Positions 1-9,600 of a stretch of DNA of 18,210 nucleotides are shown one piece after another. The translations under genes were made by a program, and so were the position numbers. The notes below the pieces were generated by a model. That model saw only the letters and a program-made list of their open reading frames with translations, searched no databases and was not told where the DNA came from. This DNA is from Ophioceras dolichostomum (taxonomy: Eukaryota; Ascomycota; Sordariomycetes; Magnaporthales; Ophioceraceae): NCBI GenBank assembly GCA_003049485.1, contig PYST01000537.1, positions 1 through 18,210 of the forward strand, given 5' to 3'. Position 1 is the first letter of the stretch; every line of letters begins with the position of its first letter.

Positions 1-645
1 CTTCGAAAGTAACTGTGTGGTAATTGCCCTTTTTTGATATAGAGGAGTGAGATATTGGAAAAAAGCAGCCCAGATTAATGTTCCAATATTGCCGGGCCAG
101 TCACGAACCACGCTCCAGAGTGGCAGCCAACTGGAGGCTGATATGCTCCCCGGAAAAATGCTCGCGTGCAGCAGCAGCGGCAGCTGCTACGTAGTAGCTA
201 GCACCCAGCACACATTTTGCGAAGAAGCTCTTGGGTTTTCTTTCTTTTCTTTTTTTTTTTCCCCCGTCATTCCCTTGATCGCCCGTCGCGAGTGCCGTGG
301 GTGGCGATCGGCAAGAGAAAGGACAACCGACTCATCTGATCATCAATTCCAGGACAGGATAGGAGGTGGGTTCAAGGTTTTCGCCTTTATGTTCACTCCT
401 TTCCACCCCCATGTGAACCCATCGCCCTAAAACGGAGTGCGTGAGACATTGAAAATGCCAAGACCCCAAATTCAGCTGCCCCCGTCAACCTTCCGAGCTA
501 GCGGCTGGTAGGTAAGGTAGGGGTGTGAACTTGAGGGGGAAGTGGGAAAGAGATGTTTTTCCTTTTCCCTCAGTGGTCTGTCTGTCCTGTTGGGCAACAG
601 CGCCGCGAGGCGAGAGAGCTTGCTGCGCTTTTTTGGCTGCTGTCG

Positions 646-665
646 CCCAGCCCAGCCCAGCCCAG
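646..665. repeat. Short CCCAG tandem repeat (4 copies)
   Basis: Four perfect CCCAG units lie in the upstream flank of the mannosidase gene, followed within about 20 bp by imperfect ATCC/ATCT repeats (roughly 682-712). This is simple-sequence DNA with no evident function. Confidence 0.8.
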
Positions 666-809
666 CCAGACGGAACCCACGATCCATCTATCCATCCATC
701 TTTTCCATCCACCAAGAAATGCCCAGGCTGGCCTCCCCGGTGCGCTTTTCTTGCCGTTTCTCTCGGCACGGGTGTGGTCCAGTGGCCGAGAAACAAAAAG
801 AGGCCAAGT

Positions 810-846
810 CTCTCTCCCTCCCTCTCTCTCTCTCTCCTCTCTGTCT
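810..846. repeat. CT-rich microsatellite-like tract in the promoter region
   Basis: A nearly pure pyrimidine tract, mostly CT dinucleotides with CCC interruptions, lies about 400 bp upstream of the GH47 start codon. CT-rich tracts are a known feature of fungal promoters and lie near transcription starts in many genes. A role here is inference only. Confidence 0.75.
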
Positions 847-1246
847 TTGCCCATTGACTGGACGAGAGGGAGACGCCGTAATATTCTTTTTCTTCATTTT
901 TCATCTACTGTTACTGGTAGTAGCTATTAGTCTAGCACGAGTTAATCTTTATTTTCCTTTTCTCGCTGCGTCTGTATGCAAGTGAGTTACCCCTTCTTTT
1001 ACTTTATACTCGGAGGATGGCTTGTTGAGCCCATACAGCCTTTTTTGGACTTTCTTCCTTCTTTTCCTGTATTTTTTTTCATCCTCTTTGCGCATTCTGC
1101 TTTTCTACCCTGCGCCGTCTCCCTTTCTTTCCTCTGCTCGGGTCGGGTTCTGCGCTGCCCGCATCCTAGCTTGGGTTGCTGACAGGCAGGGCAAGGCGCG
1201 CGCACACGTGCCTTGCTTCCTGTCCTGACCTGCGCCCGTGGTCTCA

Positions 1247-4200
1247 ATGGTTCGTTTCAGGCGCTACCGTGTCTTCGTGTTCTTTTCTGTGGTAGTTCTG
1301 TTTCTGTTGTACCGCGTCGCCCAGAACTCACAATGGGAGGCCGGCGCCTCATCGATATATGAGAGCTACTCTCACGCCGGCACGAGGAGCTCCGAGCCGG
1401 CGTACGAGAAGCCGGGGGACAGCAAGAAGCAACAGACGCATCCACCACCACCACCGCCGCCGCTACCCGCCGTTCGAGTCCAGGCCGATACCGAGGCCGA
1501 AGTGCCCGTCAGGGGTGGTGACTTCGGCCTTGCCAGATCCACGACCGCCACCGAGCAACGTCCCAAAGCCAAGGCTACTGGAACCAGCCCAGGAACCGGC
1601 ACTGGAACTGGCGCTGGCACTAACGACCGTGACCATGACCATGCCCACGATCACGGGCACGACTACCACGATGGGGGCGCCGATAGCGCAGGCCTCCCTG
1701 AGCCTCTGACGACTGCCAAACCGCGCAAACCGGCCACGACGCACGCGGTGGGCATCCCAAATCGCCAGCCGGGTCAAGCCGACAGATTCGGCAACCAGGC
1801 ACATCATCCACTCGACCAACAGGACGCGGACGGGTCTCTTTACATCCAGAACCCACCAGGGGAGAGGGGAGACCCATCAACGTCCACAACTAGCACCGTG
1901 CACTGGCGGAAGATGCCCGAGCACTTCCCCCTACCCGACAGCGAAGTGATCCCCCTGCCGACGGGCAAACCCAAGAAGATCCCTGCGGTGCAGGGCAAGT
2001 TCAAGGCGGAAACGTCGATCGAGAAGGAGAAGCGTGAGGGCCGGCTGGCGGCGGTCAAGAAGGAGATGCAGCGCGCATGGGGAGGCTACCGCAAGTACGC
2101 CTGGGGCCACGACGAGTTGACGCCTGTCACGAAGCACTTTAAGGACCCCTTCTGCGGCTGGGCGGCCACCTTGGTCGACGCCATGGATACGCTGTGGATC
2201 ATGGGCATGAAGGACGAGTTCGACAACGCCTACGCCGCCCTGGATGCGATCGACTTCACGACGACCCCGTATAGAACCGAGATACCCGTCTTCGAGACTA
2301 TCATCCGATACCTGGGTGGACTCATCAGCGCCTTCGACGTGACGGGCGGGCCGGACGGGAGGTACCCCCTCCTGCTGAAGAAGGCCGAGGAGCTCGCCGA
2401 GATCCTGATGGGCGTCTTCGACACGCCCAACCGCATGCCCGTCCTGTACTACAACTGGAAGCCGGACTACGCCTCGCAGCCGCAGCGCGCTAGCTCCAGC
2501 TCCGGCGTGGCCGAGCTGGGCTCCATGTCGATGGAGTTCACCCGCCTGGCCCAGCTGACGGGCAACAACCGCTACTACGACGCCGTCGCGCGCATCACCA
2601 ACGCCTTCGAGGAGTGGGGCAGGCGCGGCACCGCCCTCGACGGCGGCATCTTCCCTCAGAACGTCGACGCCTCCGGCTGCAATCGAACCGCGGCCGACCT
2701 GCTCGCCGCGAGCAGGGCTGCCCAGGAACAGGCCGCCGAGGCAGACCTCTCCGAGGAGCCCGGCGGATACTCCCCTGCCGGCAGCAGCGGGGACAAGCCC
2801 ACACCGAAAGGAACCCCCGTCACGGGGAAGAAGAAGGTCGTTAGCGAGTTCACTATCCACGAGGAAGACGAGCCGGGAGACGCAGGAAAGGGGGAGTTCC
2901 GCTCTACTACAGTCAACAAGTCCAAAAAGCTCGACAAGCGCGACGACACTTCTGCTGGCAGTTCTGCTGGGTCTGGTGGTGGTCCCCCGCGGCTGAGGAC
3001 CGACACGCCGTCGGCCGACGCCTACTACACGGACGATGAGACCGTGCCAGGCGTGCCAGTCAAGAACCGGCCGCTCAACCTGCACCCGGACCGCCCCGGA
3101 TCTCCGCCGTTTAACGCCAACGGCGGGTCGGCGGACTGGGACTGCATCCCCCAGAACTTGACGTCCGGTAGCTCCGGGATGGAATCGTACGGTATGGGAG
3201 GTAGTCAGGACTCGACCTACGAGTACTTCCCGAAGCAGTATCTGCTCCTCGGCGGCCTGGAGCCGAAGTACAGGACCCTGCACGAGAAGACGGTGGCGGC
3301 GGTCAAGAAGTACCTGCTCTTCCGCCCGATGTTGAAGGGGGACCGCAGTGTGCTGTTCGCAGCTAAGGCCTATAGCCGGGACGGCACGGACGAGAACCTG
3401 TCCTTCGACTTCGAGGTGTCGCACCTGGGCTGCTTCCTGGGCGGGATGTTCGGGCTGGGCGCCCGCATATTCGAGAGCGAGGTGGACATGGACGTGGCGC
3501 GCAGGCTGACGGACGGCTGCGTCTGGGCGTACGAGTCGACGGTTTCCGGCATCATGCCCGAGTACGGTATGCTGGTCCCGTGCATGAGTACCGAGAGCTG
3601 TCCCTGGAACGAGACGGTGTGGTACGACCACCTGGACCCCAATGCCGACTGGAGAGACTCGCAGATGGAGGACTACGAGCGCCGCAGGCAGGAGTGGGAG
3701 GAGAAGAAGGACGCGCTCCTTAGGCAGGAGGAGATGCGCGTCCTGGCCGAGGAGGAGGTCGCACGGTCCGCGAGGGCTGGTGGTGACGGGGAGGCGTCTT
3801 CGTCTTCGTCTTCGTCTTCGTCGTCGTCTTCGTCGTCTGACCGGACAAGCGACGACTTCGTCTTCGTACACGGCAAGGCACAGCCGAAGGCGAAATCGAA
3901 GTCGAAGTCACCAACCTCCTCATCGTCGTCTCCAATCCGGGACGGTGACGCCAAGGCCGACGAGGTCCCCATGTCTCCAGACAAGTGGATGACATCGACC
4001 AAGAAAAAGCGTTCTCTGGATACAGACTCCTCTGTTGCTTATTCTTCTTCTTCTTCTTCTTCCACATCTGACAGGAGAGCAGCGCGACAAGAGCAGTCCA
4101 CCACTGACGTCCACTCACCCTCCTACGACCCCGCCGGTGAGCCTCGGGAGGAGAGCGGTGCCACCAAAGCCAGGCAGAAGAAGCTATCTGGCAATTATGT

Positions 4201-4947
4201 GGAAAAGATGGCCATTGGCCCGAGCAGCGGTAGCTCCGGCTCCAGCTCCAGCAGCAATGGAACCGATGGCAGTGACACAACCAGCAATGGTGGTGGTGGG
4301 AGCAGTAGCGACGACTCTACTGCCGCACCCCTTCAAGACCCGCTCCAGGGCCTCCCGCCCGCGCCAAACAGGCCGCTCACGCACAAGGAGTACGTGACGA
4401 GACGGATCAAAAATGAGCAGCTCCCGCCTGGGTATACGAGCGTTTTAGACCGGAGGTATATTTTACGGTGAGTTCCGTTCCCCCTTTTGCCATCCCATCC
4501 CATCCAATGGCTCGCTCGCCTCGTGATGCACCACCCACCACCACCACCACTACCCGTACTAGACAGCTAGGCGACAATCACCCTCCTAAAACACAAAGAC
4601 TCATCTCATCTCATCCTCTAACCTGCTTTCTATTTCTCTCGCATTTCAGACCGGAAGCCATCGAATCAGTCTGGTACATGTACCGCATAACCGGCGACGC
4701 CGTCTGGCAGGACAAGGGCTGGAAGATGTTCCAGGCCATCATCAGGGCGACGAAGACGGACGTGGGCCACAGCGCCGTCGACGACGTCGTCTACCCGGAG
4801 GGGCCCGGGTTCGTCGACAACATGGAGAGCTTCTGGATGGCCGAGACGCTCAAGTACTTCTACCTCCTCTTCGCCACGCCCGACATCGTGAGCCTCGACG
4901 AGTGGGTGCTGAACACCGAGGCGCATCCGTTCAAGCGGCCTAGGTGA
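1247..4947 (+). CDS. Class I alpha-1,2-mannosidase (GH47), type II membrane protein with long insertions
   Basis: Exons are 1247-4467 and 4650-4947, giving 1172 residues. The enzyme should remove alpha-1,2-linked mannose from N-glycans in the ER/Golgi lumen in a Ca2+-dependent way. Residues 1-7 are basic and about 8-22 form one hydrophobic membrane anchor. A disordered stem (Pro-rich, Gly/Thr-rich, then His/Asp-rich) runs to about residue 262. The GH47 domain follows: GWAATLVDAMDTLWIMG near 302, FETIIRYLGG with acidic E350, GGSQDSTYEYF before 670, HLGCFLGGMFGLGA from H726, LRPEAIES with E1076, and the Ca2+-site NTEAHP with T1163. The Golgi-type wording of the HLxCFxGGMFxLGA block favours a Golgi-class enzyme over the ER type. 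Two insertions, about 478-633 and 803-1040, make it roughly twice the usual 500-650 residues. The ATG at 1247 is the first in frame just before the anchor. It is convergent with the downstream kinase gene. Family assignment is secure; substrate and compartment are inferred. Confidence 0.95.
3797..3838 (+). repeat. TCT/TCG microsatellite coding for 14 serines
   Basis: Fourteen consecutive serine codons, all TCT or TCG, encode S851-S864 of the mannosidase inside its second insertion. A shorter relative, mostly TCT, encodes seven serines (S933-S939) at 4043-4063. Such codon-repetitive tracts change length by slippage, so the count may vary between strains. Confidence 0.9.
4468..4649 (+). other. 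Intron of the GH47 mannosidase gene
   Basis: The donor is GTGAGT at 4468, a branch-like CTAAC lies at 4618-4622, and the acceptor is TTTCAG ending at 4649, preceded by a pyrimidine tract. Splicing is in phase 2 and rebuilds the conserved YILRPEAIES block across the junction, which strongly supports it. Reading through the donor gives an immediate TGA, so unspliced message would lose the catalytic E1076 and the Ca2+-site threonine. Confidence 0.95.
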
Positions 4948-6613
4948 TGATGGTCGTCATCATTACCACCAAAGGGTTGGCTATTCTTACGTTCTCCTTG
5001 CCTTGCCTGCTGGTTTTTTGCTGTTGACATGTCGACTTCATGACTGGTTTTTTCCCCCTATGACTACGATATTACCACAACCACACTACACCACCTCACC
5101 ACATCCGCCGGCCTAAGGCACGACCGGATTATATTTTATGTTGTACACCTCTTACGAGGACACGCTATTGCATCTAATTTTGTAGTCCCTTGATACCCTC
5201 CAAGCCCCCACCCCTCAAGCCAACGCGCCGACTGGAATCGAGACGAAACTCTTACCTCAGCGCCTCGTCCCCTCCTCCTACACCATCGTCATCCCCTAAA
5301 CTACCTACCCTACTCGTATCGGAAGGATCTACGCGACCAACGCGAGCTCTTCTCTCGTCTCTCTCGAACTCTATTTTTTTTTTTAATTTTTCTGCATTGC
5401 CAGTGCTTGGAGGTTTGGAAACAAACACACACCGACCATTTCTTCTTGATGTATATAGCTTTAACCGTCACCGAACCGATCGAGCATTGATACTCGTCAT
5501 CGGCTAAACGAAAACAAACAAGTACATCCGTTATGACTACCTACCTAGCTCTCGTCTTCTCCCGGGCCCTCCAGTGATCCATTTGAGTGCATCCGAAGCC
5601 ATCCATGATAGTAGGTGCCTTGGCCAAATAGAGAGTGGGCACGCCACGCAACTAACAACACGCGCACGATGATGCCAAGGCAGGATGGCTCAGATACCAC
5701 TCGGGATTACGGGCTTATGAGGCTCCTGTATTCTCCTGCTATTATTTCGCCTTTGGGGTTTCATCTCGCTTCAGACCTCCCTCTCAGCCAGAAGACGAGA
5801 GTGACCCGAGGCGACACAGTACCTAGAGTACTAGGAGTGAGGCAACGAAAACGCGATGAACTGAAAACAACAACCCTCTCTCCCTCTTAGCAAGCTGATC
5901 CATCGTTCTGCCATCGAGGCTGACTCCCAAACTCCCCAGTAGAACCAAAAAAACATCGTCAGATTTGTTGAGTTGAGAGGGGCAAAGCAAAGGCAACAGG
6001 TGAGAAAGCAATATATACCGTTATTGATCGTTAAGACAAGAGGTCGAAAACTATGATACTATGCTGTGATTTTGCAAGGAACCGTGCCGTGCCTTCCCTG
6101 GGTAGGTACCTAGGTAGAGAGAAAAGCAGCGTGTGATGATGATAAACCGTAATAAGTAGCCCGCCCAAACATCGTTTCATTCCAATAAACCCGTTTCGCT
6201 CCTTGCTTCGCTTCGCTGTGCTTGCCATATACTCACTCAGTCAGGAAGGAGCCTCTTCCTTGATTTGGCCCATTCATTTCTGCCACTCCATTTCGTTCTT
6301 GTTTTCCTTCCTTCCTTCCCGACTGTCCCGTCTGTCTGACCACCAGCAGCTCAGCTGCTTTGGTGAACTTCTCTTTTTCTTTCTTCGCTTCTCTTCCTAT
6401 ATTCTAAATTACGATTTTCGGTGTGTGCGTGGGTGATATATGATATGTGCGTAAGGCGGAAAGATGGATATGTGGAGAGTGTGGTGGGTGTAGATACGTA
6501 GAAATAGGACCGACCCGACCTTGGCCATGGTCGTTGAGAATGTCGAACAAATCTGTCCTCAAAAAAATCGCCAGAGTGATTTAAGAGGGAAGCGCATCAA
6601 CATCAGAGGCAAC
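4948..6613. other. Intergenic region between convergent genes (3' flanks)
   Basis: About 1.7 kb separates the stop codons of the mannosidase (plus) and the MAPKKK (minus). It must hold both 3' UTRs and terminators. Several T-rich and AT-rich patches occur (for example 5130-5180, 5370-5390, 6360-6430), and an AATAAA is seen on the plus strand at about 6185, but I cannot assign cleavage sites. Short open frames here show no domains or fungal codon bias. I see no RNA gene. Confidence 0.6.
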
Positions 6614-9600
6614 CTAATAAGTTCCTCTGATCTTGCTGTACAGCTGCGAGTCGCAGAAGTTGTAGTTCTGGTCCAGCTCGCAGAAGGGGTGCTGCGAGAG
6701 GAGCTTGTTCGCCGTGGGCCGTTCACCGGGGTTACTGGATTGTGTGTGTGTGTATGGCGAGGTTAGTATTCTGTATTTTTGATTGGATTGTCGTAGATGG
6801 GGGATGAAGTAGAAGAGAGGCAAGGGGAGGAAGGGGAGGGACAAGAAAAAAGAAAAGAGGCACAACATACACAGTGAAGCAGTCGTACATAAACGCCACC
6901 GCGATAGGGCTGATCGTATCCTGCACATCCTCAGGGATGGGCGGGATCTCGCCGTTGGCGATCTTGTAGATGGCCCCCACGGCCTCCTCCTTGGCCCACG
7001 GCCTGCGGCCCGCGAACATCTCGAGCACCACGCAGCCCAGCGACCAGATGTCCACCTTGGCCGAGTAGCCCTCGCCTTGCGAGCGGATGACCTCGGGGGC
7101 CATCCAGAAGACGGACCCCTGCATGGAGTTGGTCTTGTCGTTGCCGTAGATGTCGTCCGTCTTCTTGGAGATGCCGAAGTCGGATATCTTGGCCGTGCCG
7201 TCCAGGTCGAGCAGGATGTTGTCGGCCTTCAGGTCGCGGTGGAGGATCCCCTCCCTGTGGAGATACGCCAGGCCCGCGAGCGTCTGCCGCGTCAGCGACT
7301 GCACAACGGGCTCCTCGAACTTGCCGTTGCGGCGCAGGCATGAGCCGATCGAGCCGCCGGAGATGTACTCGAGGAAGATGGAGATGCTGGTCTCCTTGCG
7401 CTCGCACCCGAGGTACTGCACGATGTTGACGTGGTCGAGGTGCTGCATCGTGTCGATCTCCTGGTCCAGCGCGGCCACGAGCTCCTTCATGCGCTTCTTG
7501 TCCCCCGCGGCGGCCTTGGGGTTCACCTCGACCTCCTTCACGGCCAAGAACTCGCCCGTGGTGGCGTTCATGCCGAGGTACACGCGGCCGTAGGTCCCCT
7601 TCCCGATCAGCTGGCCCTTGAACCAGCGGAACGTCGTCTGTCGCTTGGGCACCGTGCTGAGCGTGTCCTGCGCGGGGATCTGAGGCATCACCATCGAGCC
7701 CCGCTCCGGACGGATCTGAACGATGTTGGCGTTGAACATCTTGGTCGACTTGCGCCGGAGCAGCGCCGACGAGTTGCCGCCCGCTCCGCCTTGCTGTCCA
7801 AGACCTCCTCCTACTGCAGCGCTCTCGCCGACAGACTCCAAGCCGCCGCCTCGGCCACCGGCCACGTTAATGCCGGCCATGGAGGTCTGCGTGTAGCGCT
7901 TGTGCGCCTCGTGGGTGATGCGCGCCTTCTCACGGATGGACTTCATACGTCCAAGACCGCCGGAGCGGCGCACGCTGCGCTGGGCCAGCCCTTGGATGCT
8001 CGCGGGCCGCTCGAGCGCCTTGAGCGTCGACTCGTCTGAGCCTAGCGTGTCGTTCTCGTTGTACACGGACGAAACGCGCGATCCCGGGAGCGCGGCTAGC
8101 CCGCGGGTTTGCGACTGCTGCTGCAGCTGAGCCTGGGCCTGAGACTGGGCTTGAGCCAGTGACGAGGGCGACTGCGACTCGTCCACCTCAACGATAGTAT
8201 CGTTGTAGAACTGGAGGTCGGGGTCCTGGTCCTGGTCGCCCTCCTCGAGCACGGGCTGGTCGACATCCATCCCGGGGAAGAAGTCCTCGAGATTGTTGAT
8301 GAGTGCCTCGGTGGGGGGACGATTGGCCCACACGTCCTTCTCCATGAACGACTTGCGCCGGCTGAGCTTGCTGTCCTCCGAGTCCCAGCCCTCAGAACCG
8401 GGAGTGCCGGGGGTGCCGCGTCTTTGCGACGAAGAGGTCCGCGAGCTCTGGAACGACTCGTTGTCGTCGACCTCGGGGGTCTTGATGCCATTGCCAGACT
8501 GCGGCGACGTGAATGACACCGACAGGTTCTTGCGCGACCGGCTCGTGTTGACCGTGAGGCTGGGCCGCTTGTTGTGGTCTGTCGCCAAGCTCGGATCCAG
8601 CGCGTCCCCGCCCATGGGAGCAGGGGACTTGCTCCTGCCCTTGCCCTTCTTGATCGACGCGGCGCGCGCGGCGATGGGGATGGCGAACAGACCATCGTCC
8701 GAGTCGTCGCCCGAGTCGTCGTCGTCCGAGACTGCTGCGGTAGGGGCTGCAGGTGGCCGGGCAAAGCTGACCTCGGTCTCGGGGAGCTCCAGGTCCGGGC
8801 CATGGGATTTCCTCCTTCCGATCGTACCCTGGGAGGAGGAGTGACCTGGAGGAGAGCCAAAACCAGCTGGTGGGGTATAGGGGCTGAAGTTGGAGGCCGG
8901 ACGCGAACCAGGGCTCAGATCGCCAGGGGACGGGGCGCGGGCAAAGTTGGATGAAGCTGCATGAAGAACCTTAGTCATTCGGTCACCAGTTTCGGGATGT
9001 TGTTGGTTTTGTTGATGCTGAGGTCCGGATAACCGTAGGGTCCCGCCCGGGGAGTAGTCCGGTACGATGAACGGCAGGTTTCCGCGACTCCAAGTGAGGG
9101 AACCGGGCGATCCTGACCGGGGGCTGCTGGGTCCCGAGCCGGATCCAACCCGCTGGGCGAAGTCAATAGATGCCAGGGCTCGCTTACCTCTTTCGTGGTC
9201 TCCGGCACCCGCAGCGAAGTCCCGTGCATTGGTGTTGACAGGCGCAGAAGCCACCCGGTTGGGAGACACGGCACGACCTGTGCCGGGACGGCTGGCATTG
9301 GTGCCGCCAACACCTCCACCTCTGGTCGGGTGGCCCAGCCCACCTAGTCCCCGACCCATATCGACCAGGGCCGAGGCGATGCCGCCCATGGGCTGTCCAG
9401 CCGTCATCGGCGAGCGCCGGCGGCCCTTCTCGGACATCTCCATGGGCGATGTGGACGGCGACGGCGCGCCACCTGGACCTCCTGATCCTGCACCTCCTCC
9501 GCTCGAGGCCGACGTCGACGGCCTGCGCGGCGAAGGGAACCCGTCCATGCTTCCATGGGGGGTGCGCGTCTTGTCGCCTGTGCGTCTCATCGAGTTGGCC

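Larger units (their letters stand above)
1..1246 (+). promoter_or_regulatory. 5' flank and leader of the GH47 mannosidase gene
   Basis: No convincing gene lies here; the short open frames have no recognisable domains and overlap one another on both strands. The stretch is rich in pyrimidine runs on the plus strand: T-rich around 238-260, CT-rich at 810-846 and many T/C runs at 1040-1135. Such runs are common upstream of filamentous fungal genes and often lie near transcription starts. I cannot fix a TATA box or a start site. Upstream ATGs at 976 and 1017 may fall in the transcript (see findings). Confidence 0.55.

Noticed and set aside
47..985. Several short plus- and minus-strand frames in the left flank
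   Set aside because: Low-complexity, CT-driven translations with no domains; overlapping each other on both strands.
1238..1246. Start of the mannosidase at the GTG at 1238
   Set aside because: GTG is not a usual nuclear start in fungi, and the ATG at 1247 lies directly before the basic residues and membrane anchor.
1931..3871. 646-codon open frame on the minus strand inside the mannosidase gene, starting near an Arg-rich run
   Set aside because: It is the antisense shadow of GC-rich coding sequence; the poly-Arg is the reverse of the serine microsatellite. No domain is seen and the sense strand has full GH47 motifs.
8096..8860. Arg/Ser-rich 254-codon frame on the minus strand inside the MAPKKK gene, and similar frames on both strands across 7000-12400
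   Set aside because: They are frame-shifted or antisense shadows of the MAPKKK exon, whose own frame carries the conserved domains.
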